Source: Haloarchaeobius sp. HME9146 (lineage in GTDB: Archaea; Halobacteriota; Halobacteria; Halobacteriales; Natrialbaceae). From it: a DNA stretch of 64,000 bases. The stretch lies in assembly GCF_025399835.1 (NCBI RefSeq), contig NZ_JAODVR010000001.1, forward strand, positions 620,001 to 684,000. Direction: 5' to 3'. Each line of letters begins with the position of its first letter. Positions within the stretch are counted from its first letter, which is position 1. Positions 1-8,516 of this stretch are shown here, in pieces. The notes beneath the pieces were generated by a model that made no database searches, had not been told where the DNA came from, and saw only the letters and a program-made list of their open reading frames with translations. A program made the translations under genes and the position numbers.

Positions 1-452
1 TCCGGTACGAACAGGACTTTAACCCGCCCGTTCGATATTACCATTAGCGCCTGATAGTGGCGCGAGTCCCGTCTCGGGGCGACGACGCACACCGCTCTGC
101 GTCGCTAAACAACGAACCGGCGGAGGTGAGTAAGAATCGGAAAGGGCCTCCGCGTAACACTCGCATCGGGCGGTGTCTCCCTGCTGGCACAGGGGCTGGA
201 ATCCGGCTGGATTCTGATCGCCGTTGCGGTGTTCGCATCGTCTGACGAGCAGTCCGAGTGATACCGTCGGTCGCTGGCACGACCGTCGGCCCTTCGTTTT
301 GCGTTTTTCGCACAGACTACCCGTCTCTGTATCCTACACGTGTCAGTTACGCGTACACGCTCAAATAACTTTACTTCCACCCGGATATCCCAACTCCCCG
401 CGAGACGGCTTATCGATTCGCGCGTCCTACATCCCGTACGGACCCTCCAACC
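1..452. other. Gene-poor leader region upstream of the OsmC-like gene
   Basis: No convincing complete gene is seen in these 452 bases. A TATA-like CTTATCG lies at 409-415, about 37 nt before the ATG at 453, and is the likely promoter of the OsmC-like gene. A short hydrophobic open frame at 130-261 is described separately. Confidence 0.5.
122..261 (+). pseudogene. Possible small membrane-protein remnant without a start codon
   Basis: A perfect Shine-Dalgarno-like GGAGGTGA sits at 122-129. The frame that opens right after it (130-258) codes for about 43 residues with a hydrophobic stretch (WILIAVAVF) and an acidic end (SSDEQSE), ending at TGA 259-261. This is the composition of a haloarchaeal small membrane protein. 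No ATG, GTG or TTG occurs at the expected place: ATC stands at 136, about 7 nt after the SD. It may be a gene whose start codon was lost, or chance. No family was recognised. Confidence 0.15.
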
Positions 453-1049
453 ATGCCAGTCGAGAAGACACAGCACGTACAGGGAATCGACCAGGCGACC
501 CACGACGCGTTCGTCGACTGGGTCGAAGCGAACCCCGCCGCCGCGACCATCGAGTTCAGCGCGACGGGCACGACCGAGGACGTGGCGGTCCACACCGAGG
601 CGACCATCGGCGAGTTCGTCATGGGTGACGAGACCAAGGGCGCAGACCGCGAGCACACCATCGAGGTCGGCCTGCCGGCCGAGATGGAAGACGCGATGGG
701 CTACACCGACCCCACGGACCGTTGCGAGGCCGTCGAACTCGCGCTCGCGGGCCTCACCGCCTGCATCAACGGGACCGTCCAGCTCAACGCCATGCGCGAG
801 GGCATCGCCGTCGAGGACGTGACGACCAGCGTCTCCGTCCCGTTCGACCCCCGGGTCCTGCTCGGTATCCACGACGAGGACCGGGCCAGCGAGATGCTCG
901 GCGACCTCGACATCGAGGTCCAGGTGACCGGGACCGACCTCAGCGAGGCCGACATCGAGCGCATCAAGACGTTCCCGAAGCGCTCGCCCGTGTTCAACCT
1001 CCTGACCGGGGCGCACCCGGCGAAACCGACGGTCCACGTCGCGACCTGA
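453..1049 (+). CDS. OsmC-like protein
   Basis: This 198-residue protein has the OsmC/Ohr fold pattern, a family of cytoplasmic thiol-dependent peroxide or hydroperoxide reductases. The conserved cysteine helix is present (GLTACINGTV, Cys104), with another Cys at 91. The second signature, normally CPx at the start of the late helix, reads RSPVFN, so Ser178 stands where the partner cysteine is expected. Classical two-cysteine Ohr chemistry is therefore doubtful. A role in redox or another thiol reaction is inferred from the fold only. The gene stands alone behind a TATA-like box at 409-415. Confidence 0.8.
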   Translation: MPVEKTQHVQGIDQATHDAFVDWVEANPAAATIEFSATGTTEDVAVHTEATIGEFVMGDETKGADREHTIEVGLPAEMEDAMGYTDPTDRCEAVELALAGLTACINGTVQLNAMREGIAVEDVTTSVSVPFDPRVLLGIHDEDRASEMLGDLDIEVQVTGTDLSEADIERIKTFPKRSPVFNLLTGAHPAKPTVHVAT

Positions 1050-1136
1050 CCGGGCCGTCCCCAGTTCTGTTGGGCAGACGAACGTATCATCGCCTAAACT
1101 GACGAATTTTTACGCACCCAGGGCTGAGAACCGACG

Positions 1137-1724
1137 ATGAGTGGCACGCCGACGGTCCTCGCGGTCAGCGGGAGTCTCCGCGAGACGAGTTACACGAGAA
1201 CCGCCCTGTTGCACGCGCTCGACGCGGCCGAGACCGCGGGCGCCGAGACCGCCCTCCTCGACCTGCGGGAGGCCGCCCTGCCGATGTTCGACCCGGACGA
1301 GGACGACCAGGGTGCAGGCGAGTACGTCCGGCAGGTCCGGGAGGCGGACGCCGTCATCCTCGGCTCGCCGGTCTACCACGGCTCGTACTCGGGTGCGCTG
1401 AAGAACTTCCACGACTACTGCAGCTTCGACGACTACGAGGACACCGTGGTCGGCCTGCTGGCGACCGCCGGTGGCGGCTCCTACGGGCCGACGCTGGAGC
1501 ACATGCGGAGCACGGTCCGCGGGGTCCACGGGCACGTGGTACCCGAGCAGGTCGGCATCCGGTCGGCCTACGACAAGTTCGAGTCGGCCCCCGACGCACC
1601 GGGCGGGCGGGCCTTCACCGACGAGGACATCGCCGAGCGCGTCGCGTCGCTGGGGGCCGCCGTCGTCGCGGCTGCCCGGCGGTTCGAGACGACCTGCGAG
1701 GAGCCGGCCACGGCCGACGACTGA
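1137..1724 (+). CDS. NADPH-dependent FMN reductase family protein
   Basis: 195 residues with a flavodoxin-like fold. The N-terminal strand-loop (VLAVSGSLRETSYTR, residues about 7-21) is the phosphate-binding loop for FMN, and GSPVYHGSYSGALKNFHDY (from residue 76) is the signature of the NADPH-dependent FMN/azo/quinone reductase family. Such proteins move electrons from NAD(P)H through FMN to quinones or other acceptors in the cytoplasm; the acceptor here is unknown. TTTTTAC at about 1107-1113 lies some 24 nt before the ATG and fits a leaderless promoter. Length is normal for the family. Confidence 0.88.
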   Translation: MSGTPTVLAVSGSLRETSYTRTALLHALDAAETAGAETALLDLREAALPMFDPDEDDQGAGEYVRQVREADAVILGSPVYHGSYSGALKNFHDYCSFDDYEDTVVGLLATAGGGSYGPTLEHMRSTVRGVHGHVVPEQVGIRSAYDKFESAPDAPGGRAFTDEDIAERVASLGAAVVAAARRFETTCEEPATADD

Positions 1725-1780
1725 GCCGCCGGCCGCGACGACCTGCCCTCCTTTTGTCGCGTGCGGCCGTAGCGTCCGAT

Positions 1781-2503
1781 ATGACCGACCAGCAACGGGT
1801 GGGAGTCCTCTGTGCCCCCGACCACACGGTGTTCGCGGCGGTCGCGGACAGCCTGCGCGACCGCGGGGTGGGCGTCACCTTCTACGACCCCGAGATTCCC
1901 CTCGACGGAGCGACGGTGGCCGAGCTGGACGCCGTGGTGTCGAAGAAGACCCGACCGGCGACGTTCACCACGCTCCGGCGGGCCGCCGACCGCGGCATCC
2001 CCGCCTGGAACGACTTCGTCGCCTACTGCGTCTTCGGCCTCCGGCTCGTCGGCCTGCACGCGCTCGACGCCGTCGGGTTCCGGACACCGCCGGTCTCGTT
2101 CACGCCACCCGAGGGCGAGTACGTCGCGAAGACCCTGCGGAGCTGGGAGGGGACGCCGGTGGTGAACGAGGAAGGTGACTTCTACCAGCCCCTGCTGCCG
2201 GCGGCACCCATCGACCACAAGTACTACTGCGTCGACGACGGCGAGCAGTATCACGTCCGCGTGCTCGAAGCGTCGTCGAAGCTCGAAGGTGAAAAGCGAA
2301 TCCTCGGCCACCTGGAGCCCGACCCCGAACTCGCGGCCAAGCTCGAGACGCTGGCGGCCCGGACGGGAGCCCACGGCGTCGGCGTCGATATCATCCACGT
2401 CGAGGGGGAGCCCTACGCGGTCGACGTGAACCCGGCACCGAGTTTCCGTGAGACGGGCCTCGAAGCGCCCATCGTCGACTCTATCGCGAGTCTCCTCGAA
2501 TGA
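1781..2503 (+). CDS. ATP-grasp (RimK-like) protein
   Basis: 240 residues from the ATG at 1781; a TTG 27 nt upstream in the same frame is less likely. The C-terminal half shows ATP-grasp features: [23 protein letters not shown], and the metal-binding end [22 protein letters not shown], where the Asp and Asn ligate Mg-ATP in RimK-type ligases. Members join a carboxylate to an amine or thiol through an acyl phosphate. The N-terminal domain ([12 protein letters not shown]) is short and the substrate cannot be inferred. Its 3' end overlaps the opposite-strand GIY-YIG gene by 23 bp. Confidence 0.75.
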   Translation: MTDQQRVGVLCAPDHTVFAAVADSLRDRGVGVTFYDPEIPLDGATVAELDAVVSKKTRPATFTTLRRAADRGIPAWNDFVAYCVFGLRLVGLHALDAVGFRTPPVSFTPPEGEYVAKTLRSWEGTPVVNEEGDFYQPLLPAAPIDHKYYCVDDGEQYHVRVLEASSKLEGEKRILGHLEPDPELAAKLETLAARTGAHGVGVDIIHVEGEPYAVDVNPAPSFRETGLEAPIVDSIASLLE

Positions 2504-2735
2504 GCGCCTCCTTCTGCCGGCGCGAGAGCTGTTTTATCTCGTACTCGCGGGACATCGCGGCCGACTTCGACTCGAACGACTCCTCGTAGCGGAGTTCGAC
2601 CGGCGTCCGGCCACGGGTGTACTTCGCGCCCTCGCCCGCGTCGTGTTCCGCCACGCGTCGCTCGACGTCCGTGGTGTAGCCGGTGTACAGCGTCCCGTCG
2701 GCACACTCCAGGACGTAGACGTAGTGGTCACTCAC
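2481..2735 (-). CDS. GIY-YIG nuclease superfamily protein (YhbQ/UPF0213-like)
   Basis: 84 residues that are essentially one GIY-YIG domain. [16 protein letters not shown] gives the two signature strands, and Arg (ERRVAEH) and Glu (YEESFES) stand where catalytic residues are expected. Stand-alone proteins of this size belong to the YhbQ/UPF0213 group, for which DNA nuclease activity has been described in bacteria; the cellular role is not settled. It is convergent with, and overlaps, the ATP-grasp gene. Confidence 0.85.
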   Translation of the reverse strand: MSDHYVYVLECADGTLYTGYTTDVERRVAEHDAGEGAKYTRGRTPVELRYEESFESKSAAMSREYEIKQLSRRQKEALIRGDSR

Positions 2736-2816
2736 TGGGCGAGACGTGGGTCGGCGAGTACAGAAAGGCTTCGCGTGGTAGTTGAGGTGCGGCTTCGTCG
2801 CGTCGTCACGTCCTCA

Positions 2817-2966
2817 TCACGTTGTTCGCGCGCGTCGCCGTGCTTCTTCCGCGATTCCTGCGTTCGCCGAGCAGCTCACACAGGCGAGTATCCGTCCGTG
2901 TTCGTCGGCGAAGACGCGGGCGAACTGTTCAGAGACGTGCGCACCGCAATTATCACACGTTGGCAT
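2817..2966 (-). CDS. Small zinc-finger protein (DUF7563-like)
   Basis: 49 residues beginning MPTCDNCGAHVSEQF. Two CxxC knuckles (CDNC and CVSC) can bind one zinc ion, and the protein ends in a basic helix (EEARRRARTT). The ATG at 2964-2966 was chosen because everything upstream in the frame is unlike haloarchaeal coding sequence. Tiny two-CxxC proteins are numerous in haloarchaea and generally uncharacterised; nucleic-acid or protein binding is a guess. Confidence 0.7.
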   Translation of the reverse strand: MPTCDNCGAHVSEQFARVFADEHGRILACVSCSANAGIAEEARRRARTT

Positions 2967-3119
2967 GGTTGTCTCCGGCGGTCGCGGCCGGTAGTCGGTG
3001 GTTGGCAACACATCACCATATACCTGTTCCAGATTCTCACCCAAATTCGGGACAGAGAAAGCAATTTTTTCCTCTTTCTGCTTTCCCTGGTGCCACAACC
3101 GTCTCTCTTTTGCGAAACC

Positions 3120-3370
3120 CGAACAGTTGTTCCTCTATCGGAAAACCGACGGAATTGCCCGGTGAGGGGCGAGTGCCCCGAAAATCAGATGCGCTGACAG
3201 GTGCGCGTGAGCCGCTGTGGGGCGCGCGCGACCGGTCGAACGCCGTCCAGAACCCGCGGGCGAGAGGCAGATGGCTCCACGAGACACCATCCGCCAGCGC
3301 TGGTGGTGAGTCACGCCGACCAGCGAAACGGGCGGGAAAGCCCCGCTGTCTAGCGATTTTCGGGTGAAAC
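3120..3370. ncRNA. Candidate structured non-coding RNA, strand undetermined
   Basis: CCCGAAAATC at about 3177-3186 is perfectly complementary to GATTTTCGGG at about 3354-3363. Inside it, GCT-GACAG (3193-3200) pairs with CTGTC-T-AGC (about 3346-3354), so the outer helix would have up to 18 pairs. Enclosed are smaller hairpins: GATGG...CCATC, CCAG-CG-CTGG, GCGCG...CGCGC and GGGCGGGAAAGCCC. Just outside lie TCGG-AAAA-CCGA and GGGGC-GAGT-GCCCC. No coding frame looks real. It does not show the conserved motifs I know for RNase P or SRP RNA. A non-RNA inverted repeat is the alternative. Confidence 0.33.
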
Positions 3371-3444
3371 GTCGCTGGAACCAACACGACGGTCACCCCC
3401 GCTACACACCGGTCTCAGGGCCTATCACCGCAACATACAGCAAG

Positions 3445-3453
3445 TATTATAAA
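3445..3453 (+). promoter_or_regulatory. TATA box of the DUF1931-like gene
   Basis: TATTATAAA lies 25 nt before the ATG at 3478, the spacing expected when the transcript starts at or next to the start codon. This supports the short 55-residue product over an N-terminally extended one. Confidence 0.7.
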
Positions 3454-3477
3454 GGGGGCGTGGGTAGCACCGCTCGT

Positions 3478-3645
3478 ATGGCAGACCTCATCGTCAAGGC
3501 AGCCGTGAAGGAAGCGCTCAAGGACAAGAACGTCGCATCGGACTTCTACGACGCACTCGACGAGGAAGTCGCTGAGCTCCTCGAGGACGCAGCCCGACGC
3601 GCCGAGGCGAACGACCGGAAGACGGTCCAGCCGCGCGACCTGTAA
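3478..3645 (+). CDS. DUF1931-like small protein, partial histone-fold resemblance
   Basis: 55 residues starting MADLIVKAAVKEAL, fully helical in appearance and acidic, ending in EANDRKTVQPRDL. That end is the helix-2/loop/helix-3 signature of histone-fold proteins (R-KTV-x-x-x-DL). Homologous short proteins are widespread in haloarchaea and assigned to DUF1931; the function is unknown. A histone-fold dimer binding DNA or protein is possible but not shown. The TATA box 25 nt upstream fixes the start, and the gene is monocistronic. Confidence 0.75.
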   Translation: MADLIVKAAVKEALKDKNVASDFYDALDEEVAELLEDAARRAEANDRKTVQPRDL

Positions 3646-3703
3646 ACTCGGTCGCTTTCACTTCTAACCATTCTCTCAGGACAGGGAGCGACAGCGCCGT
3701 TCG

Positions 3704-4390
3704 CTACCGTGTCCGTCGTTCGACACCGTCGTCGAGTCCGACGTGTACCTCGTCGGCCAGGTCGACGAAGAGGCCGTGTTCGACCACGCCGGGGAGTGCC
3801 GACAGGTCGCTCGCGAGCGTGGCGGGGTCGGTGACCGCTCCGAAGTCACAGTCGAAGACGAGGTTCCCGTTGTCGGTGACGACCGGGCCGTCCTTGCGTT
3901 CGGCCGCCCGGAGCGTCGGGTCGCCGCCGAGGTCGGTGATGCTGTCGGCGACGGTCGGGCGTGCGTCCGGGAGCACCTCGACGGGAACCGGGTAGTCCAG
4001 CTCGTCGGCGAGCTTCGAGGGGTCCGCGACGACGACGAAGCGGTCCGCGGCCGCGTCGACGATCTTCTCGCGAGCGTGGGCCGCCCCGCCGCCCTTGACC
4101 AGCGTGAACCCCGCGACCTGGTCGGCTCCATCGATGGCGATGTCGACGGCGTCGACCGCATCGAGCGTGGTCAGGGGAATCCCGTGCTCCAGTGCGAGCT
4201 GGCGCGACTGGAAGGAGGTCGGGATACCCCGGATGTCGAGGCCGCTGTCGACCGCCTGCCCGAGCGCCGCGATGGCGTGGGCCGCCGTCGAGCCGGTCCC
4301 GAGGCCGACGACCATCCCGTCCGCGACGAGGTCGGCCGCACTCTCGCCGGCGCGGCGCTTCTGTTCGGTGGTGCCGCTCGTGTTCTTCAT
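3704..4390 (-). CDS. rpiA: Ribose-5-phosphate isomerase A
   Basis: 228 residues from the ATG at 4388-4390, matching the usual RpiA length; an upstream ATG at 4456 would add 22 unrelated residues. It interconverts ribose 5-phosphate and ribulose 5-phosphate in the cytoplasm. Motifs are VGLGTGSTA (phosphate loop), AIDGADQV (active-site Asp), [11 protein letters not shown] (catalytic region with Lys and Glu) and VVTDNGNLV. In haloarchaea it supplies pentoses for nucleotides. It is divergent from the ABC exporter genes. Confidence 0.93.
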   Translation of the reverse strand: MKNTSGTTEQKRRAGESAADLVADGMVVGLGTGSTAAHAIAALGQAVDSGLDIRGIPTSFQSRQLALEHGIPLTTLDAVDAVDIAIDGADQVAGFTLVKGGGAAHAREKIVDAAADRFVVVADPSKLADELDYPVPVEVLPDARPTVADSITDLGGDPTLRAAERKDGPVVTDNGNLVFDCDFGAVTDPATLASDLSALPGVVEHGLFVDLADEVHVGLDDGVERRTR

Positions 4391-4513
4391 GTAGCCGGAT
4401 GCACCCCGAATCGAGTAATCAGTTTCGTCGTCGCGAGCGCTGACAACCGGAGACATACGGAGACGATACCCGCCTGCGAAGTGTTTTTCTCAGTTCCCTG
4501 TGTCCCTACAAGT

Positions 4514-5227
4514 ATGCATTCTGCCGCCACCGATGGGCCAGCCGTCCGTCTCACAGACGTGCGGAAGACCTACCAGGTCGGAGAGCCCGTCCACGCCCTC
4601 GACGGGGTGTCACTCGACATCCCGCGAGGGTCCTACACCGCCGTCATGGGTCCCAGCGGGTCGGGGAAGTCCACACTGATGAACGTCATCGGCTGCCTCG
4701 ACACCCCGACCGAGGGTGAGGTGTTCGTCAACGGGGAGGAGGTCACCGCGATGGGGGACCGCGAACGCACCCGCATCCGGGGGGAGGAGGTCGGCTTCGT
4801 CTTCCAGACGTTCAACCTCATGCCCCGGATGACCGCCGTCGAGAACGTCGCCCTCCCGCTCGTCTTCCGCGGTATCGGCGGTGACGAACGCCGCGAGCAG
4901 GCTGCCGACATCCTCGAACGGGTCGGGCTGGGCGACCGCCTCGACCACGTCCCGAACGAACTCTCCGGGGGCCAGCGCCAGCGCGTCGCCATCGCCCGGG
5001 CACTGGTGTCGGACCCGGCCATCATCCTCGCCGACGAGCCGACCGGCAACCTCGACACCACGACCGGCGAGCAGATCATGAGCCTGTTCGAGGAGCTCCA
5101 CGCCGAGGGGAACACGGTCATGATGGTGACGCACGAGCGCAACATCGCTGAGCACGCCGAGCGTGTCGTCAACATCGTCGACGGGAAGATAGAGTCCGTC
5201 GAGGAGCTGGCCGAGGTCGAGCAGTGA
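4514..5227 (+). CDS. ABC transporter ATP-binding protein, MacB/LolD type
   Basis: 237 residues from the ATG at 4514. Walker A is GPSGSGKST (about 45-53), the Q-loop is VFQTFNL, the signature is [15 protein letters not shown] (about 150), Walker B is [12 protein letters not shown], and the switch His is in MMVTHE. The GNLD ending of Walker B and the length are typical of the MacB/LolD/FtsE class, which powers mechanotransmission-type exporters or lipoprotein release rather than import. It overlaps the permease gene by 4 bp (GTGA), so the two are translationally coupled. The substrate is unknown. Confidence 0.92.
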   Translation: MHSAATDGPAVRLTDVRKTYQVGEPVHALDGVSLDIPRGSYTAVMGPSGSGKSTLMNVIGCLDTPTEGEVFVNGEEVTAMGDRERTRIRGEEVGFVFQTFNLMPRMTAVENVALPLVFRGIGGDERREQAADILERVGLGDRLDHVPNELSGGQRQRVAIARALVSDPAIILADEPTGNLDTTTGEQIMSLFEELHAEGNTVMMVTHERNIAEHAERVVNIVDGKIESVEELAEVEQ

Positions 5228-6465
5228 ATCCCCTCACTGGCTTCCGGATGTCGTGGCGGGCCATCCGCTCGCACAAGCTCCGGTCGACCCTGACCACGCT
5301 CGGGGTCGTCATCGGTGTCGCCGCCGTCATCACCTTCGTCACGCTCGGGGCGTCCCTGCAGGCCGGTATCATCGGCGAGGTCAGCCCCGACGACCAGCGC
5401 AACGTGTACGCCTGGGCGGCCCCGGAGAACAGCTCCAACCAGGGCCCACTTTCGGGGGCCCAACCGGTGTTCACCGAGCGTGACACCGCCGAACTGGAGA
5501 AGCTAGAGGCGGTCTCTGCGGCCTACGGCTACACGCCCTTGCCGGCCCAGACCGTGAACCACGACGGGCAACGCATCCCCCGACAGGACGGGGTGGTCGC
5601 GACCGGAAAAGAGTACGTCGACGAGGACGAGATAGCCGAGGGCAGACGCTTCGAGATGGGTGCCCGCGAGGCCGTCCTCAACCCCGCGATGGCTGGCGCG
5701 TTCGAGGAGAACGTCACCGTCGGGGACAACATCACCGTGACCCTCCTCGGCGGCCAGCAGATAGAGGCGACCGTCGTCGGCATCACGAAGACCTCCGACT
5801 CGCGCTCGCCGTTCGAGGGCTTCAACCCGTCGCCGCGGGTGTACGTCCCCATCAACCCGTACTACACCGAACTCGTCTCGCAGGCGGTCGAGACGCCGCG
5901 GTTCTCGGCTGTCGTCGTCGAGGCCACGGGCGTCGGCCAGGTCGAGACAGCCAAGGAGCAGGCCCGCGGCTACCTCGACAGTGACCAGTCCGACGCCGAG
6001 GAGTTGGCGGGTGACGAGCTCACCTACCAGCTCCAGACCAGCACGGAACTGCTCGGTCAGCTCGAAGCCATCTTGGGCCAGCTCCAGGCGTTCGTCATCG
6101 GTATCGCCGCACTCTCGCTGCTCGTGGGGAGTATCGGCATCGCCAACATCATGCTCGTCTCCGTCACCGAGCGAACCCGCGAGATAGGCATCATGAAGGC
6201 CGTCGGTGCGCAGAAGCGCGACATCATCGCCCTGTTCATCACCGAGGCGGTGGTTATCGGCATCATCGGGTCGATACTGGGGACCCTGCTCGGCCTCGCC
6301 GCGGGGTACCTCGGCGCGCAGTACATCGACATCCCGCTCACGTACCCCGTCGAGTGGTTCGGCATCGCGGTCGGGGTCGGGATTCTGGTCGGGGTCCTTG
6401 CTGGACTCTACCCGGCGTGGAGTGCCGCCCGGACCGACCCCATCGACGCGCTGCGGTACGAGTGA
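5224..6465 (+). CDS. ABC transporter permease, MacB-like (FtsX fold)
   Basis: 413 residues with a GTG start overlapping the stop of the ATPase gene. Layout: one N-terminal membrane helix ([23 protein letters not shown]), a large extracellular MacB-type domain (about 45-280), then three C-terminal helices with the FtsX signature around [20 protein letters not shown]. It ends in [13 protein letters not shown], the classic C-terminus of this family. With the preceding ATPase it forms a type VII ABC system. Cargo could be a small molecule, peptide or lipoprotein; nothing nearby decides it. Confidence 0.9.
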   Translation: MNPLTGFRMSWRAIRSHKLRSTLTTLGVVIGVAAVITFVTLGASLQAGIIGEVSPDDQRNVYAWAAPENSSNQGPLSGAQPVFTERDTAELEKLEAVSAAYGYTPLPAQTVNHDGQRIPRQDGVVATGKEYVDEDEIAEGRRFEMGAREAVLNPAMAGAFEENVTVGDNITVTLLGGQQIEATVVGITKTSDSRSPFEGFNPSPRVYVPINPYYTELVSQAVETPRFSAVVVEATGVGQVETAKEQARGYLDSDQSDAEELAGDELTYQLQTSTELLGQLEAILGQLQAFVIGIAALSLLVGSIGIANIMLVSVTERTREIGIMKAVGAQKRDIIALFITEAVVIGIIGSILGTLLGLAAGYLGAQYIDIPLTYPVEWFGIAVGVGILVGVLAGLYPAWSAARTDPIDALRYE

Positions 6466-6519
6466 GATAGCCGGTCCCGGGCGGGACGACGCCCTTTTGC
6501 GTGCGTGTGACCCACGGTC

Positions 6520-6572
6520 GAGTGAAGCAGGACGTTTTCGACGTAGGATACCGAGAACATCCTGCTTCACTC
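6520..6572. repeat. Perfect 13-bp inverted repeat with 27-nt loop
   Basis: GAGTGAAGCAGGA (6520-6532) is exactly complementary to TCCTGCTTCACTC (6560-6572), which is followed by TTTC. It lies in the 208-bp gap between the MacB-like permease and the SDR gene. It could be a transcript-end hairpin for the exporter operon, a remnant of a small mobile element, or a short regulatory RNA. Thirteen perfect pairs are unlikely by chance over this distance. Confidence 0.6.
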
Positions 6573-6673
6573 TTTCAATCGAGCGCATGCGGTCTCGCCG
6601 TCGACCTACGCACCAGCAACGCCGACCGCTTCACCCATACCTAACCCACCGCGCGACCAACCAGTGCTACCAC

Positions 6674-7375
6674 ATGCCACGCACTGCCGTCATCGCCGGC
6701 GTCGGCCCCGGCCTCGGCGCATCGCTCGCCCGGAAGTTCGCAAACGAGGGCTGCTCGGTCGGGCTATTCGCCCGCTCCGAGGAGTACATCGAGGACCTCG
6801 CGGCCGACCTCCGCGAGGAGACGCCCGGCGAAGCGCTCGCCGTCCCCACCGACCTCACCGACCCCGACCAGATTCGCGAGGGCTTCGCGGCCGTCAGAGA
6901 CGAGTTCGGCCCGGTCGACGTCCTCGTCAACCACGCCAGCGCCGCGCCCTGGAAGGGCCTCTCCGAGGTCTCGCACGACGAGTTCCAGCAGGCCCTCGAC
7001 GTGGGCGTGACGGCCGCGCTCCACTGCTCGAAGGAGGCCGTCGCGGACATGCGACAGGGCGACGGCGGCACCGTCATCTTCACCGGCGCGACCACCTCGA
7101 TTCGCGGCCGGAAGGGGTCGGTCGCCTTCTCCGCGGCCAAGTTCGGGGCCCGCGGCCTCGCGGAGTCGATGGCCCGCGAACTCGTCCCCGAAGGCGTCCA
7201 CGTCGCCCACGTCGTCATCGACGGCGGTATCCTGCACCCCGAGCGCGAGGTCGAGCACCCGGGCGAGTACCTCGACCCCGACGCCATCGCGGAGAGCTAC
7301 TGGCACCTCGTCGAACAGGACCGGTCGGCGTGGACGCTGGAACTGGATCTGCGCCCGCACGTCGAGGAGTTCTGA
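6674..7375 (+). CDS. SDR-family protein with Phe in place of the catalytic Tyr
   Basis: 233 residues of Rossmann fold. The nucleotide-binding loop is GVGPGLG (10-15), the strand-4 motif reads VNHAS instead of NNAG, and the catalytic Ser region is TGATTS (Ser142). The usual YxxxK motif reads FSAAK: Phe152 replaces the catalytic tyrosine while Lys156 is kept. Short-chain dehydrogenases need the Tyr to protonate or deprotonate the substrate, so ordinary alcohol/ketone oxidoreduction is doubtful. Such F variants exist in an SDR subgroup of unknown function. The gene stands alone. Confidence 0.82.
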   Translation: MPRTAVIAGVGPGLGASLARKFANEGCSVGLFARSEEYIEDLAADLREETPGEALAVPTDLTDPDQIREGFAAVRDEFGPVDVLVNHASAAPWKGLSEVSHDEFQQALDVGVTAALHCSKEAVADMRQGDGGTVIFTGATTSIRGRKGSVAFSAAKFGARGLAESMARELVPEGVHVAHVVIDGGILHPEREVEHPGEYLDPDAIAESYWHLVEQDRSAWTLELDLRPHVEEF

Positions 7376-7694
7376 ATCAGCGCGTCTCCCCTCGACCTTT
7401 CGATTTTCACTCCGGCGTGCGCTGGCTCGCGTGCCGACGGCCGCGAGTCACAGCCGCGCGAGGGATGAGCACTGGACTGGAGCGAAGCGGAAGGAAGCGC
7501 GCAGTCGGCTGGGGAGGCTGTGGCTGCGGTGCTGTGCGGGACGGTCTCCAGTGCCATCGGCGCGAGTGACCTGCTCGCCCGTCATCTCCCCCGCAAGGAC
7601 GACCCGCCCGTCACTCGTTCTGCCGGCGATGGTCACTTGCCGTAGCCACCAAGAAGGAAACCGAACACGGCCACTCACTCACCCGAACGCTCAC
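7376..7694. other. Intergenic region containing dispersed repeat copy A
   Basis: Apart from the repeat at 7456-7577 described separately, nothing gene-like is seen in these 319 bases. The SDR gene ends on the left, and the opposite-strand CPBP protease gene ends on the right. Confidence 0.5.
7456..7577 (+). repeat. Dispersed intergenic repeat, copy A
   Basis: This roughly 120-bp block starts GCGCGAGGGATGAGC, contains AGCGAAGCGGA, AGTCGGCTGGGGAGG and GCGGTGCTGTGCGGG, and ends GCCATCGGCGCGAG...CTGCTCG. Two related blocks occur at 44660-44780 (same strand) and 44409-44512 (opposite strand), all between convergently ending genes. The order of conserved words is the same in each, with variable spacers. 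This suggests a small dispersed element or an RNA feature. Its nature is not known to me. Confidence 0.65.
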
Positions 7695-8426
7695 TCACCC
7701 GAACGTCAACACCAGGTACAGCATGAATATCTGGACCGCGTTGAACAGCCCGTGCACCAGCGCCACGACGGTCAGGCTCTCGGTCTTGGCGTAGGCGGTC
7801 CCGAACACCAGCGAGCCGACGAAGATGACCGAGAGCGAGGTCGCCAGCGCGCCGTAGTTCGTCGTCCAGAACGCGGGGATGTGGACCAGCGCGAAGATGA
7901 GACTCGTGACGACGATGGCGGCGCGCCGGGAGAACACACGATACAGCGATTTCTGGATGACGTTGCGAAAGAGGAACTCCTCGGCGGGGCCGTTGACCAG
8001 CAGGGCGACGAGGACGAGCAGGAGCAGGTAGTCCGTGTTCCCCGCGAGCCCGGGTGCGAGGTTGACGTTCTCGCTGGTCTCCAGGCTGGTGACGGTGGTG
8101 AGGATGCCGACGACGACGACGAAGGACACCGCGAGGACGGTGAACCCGACGACGGCCTTGAGGCTCTCGCGGTCGAGCGGTTTCAGGTCGAGGAAGCGCC
8201 AGCCCCGGCCCGTGAGGGTCAGGTAGGCGACGCCGACCAGCGTCAGCCCGATGTACCCCACGACGAACAGGAGCGCGTAGATCGGCAGGGTCAGGTCGTC
8301 AGCGTCGAGGGCGAGGAAGACGACGACGGGAATGGTCGCCAGCGCGGAGGCCATGACGCCCGCGACGGCGAGGCCGGCCCCGGCGATGGTCGCACCCACC
8401 TGGCGACGTGTCCGGACAGTATCCAT
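7695..8426 (-). CDS. CPBP-family intramembrane metalloprotease
   Basis: 243 residues with about seven to eight membrane helices. The CPBP/Abi (Rce1-related) motifs are all present: motif 1 is EEFLFRNVI (EExxxR), motif 2 is ALVHIP (His), and motif 3 is LVHGLFN (HxxxN). These residues bind the catalytic metal and activate water inside the membrane. Members process prenylated proteins or bacteriocin-related peptides, or serve as adaptors; the substrate here is unknown. It is a single gene, convergent with the SDR gene across repeat copy A. Confidence 0.88.
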   Translation of the reverse strand: MDTVRTRRQVGATIAGAGLAVAGVMASALATIPVVVFLALDADDLTLPIYALLFVVGYIGLTLVGVAYLTLTGRGWRFLDLKPLDRESLKAVVGFTVLAVSFVVVVGILTTVTSLETSENVNLAPGLAGNTDYLLLLVLVALLVNGPAEEFLFRNVIQKSLYRVFSRRAAIVVTSLIFALVHIPAFWTTNYGALATSLSVIFVGSLVFGTAYAKTESLTVVALVHGLFNAVQIFMLYLVLTFG

Positions 8427-8516
8427 ACCGAAATTACGTGTGCATCAGCGAAAAGGCGAAGCAGCCCCCAGGCTGCTGGGGAATCCGGAAGCAGTGACCG
8501 GTGAGAATCGCCCGCC

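Larger units (their letters stand above)
2967..3477. other. Intergenic region with T-rich tract, structured-RNA candidate and promoter
   Basis: About 510 bases without a gene. The left part has a pyrimidine-rich run (AATTTTTTCCTCTTTCTG, 3063-3080). The middle (about 3120-3370) contains nested inverted repeats described under the RNA candidate. The right end carries the promoter of the following small gene. Confidence 0.6.

Noticed and set aside
3120-3370. RNase P RNA or SRP RNA
   Set aside because: Too short, and the conserved core sequences I know for these RNAs are not present, although the region is structured.
3743-4513. N-terminal extension of the MacB-like ATPase by about 250 codons
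   Set aside because: The extension is antisense to rpiA. The ATPase has a normal start at 4514.
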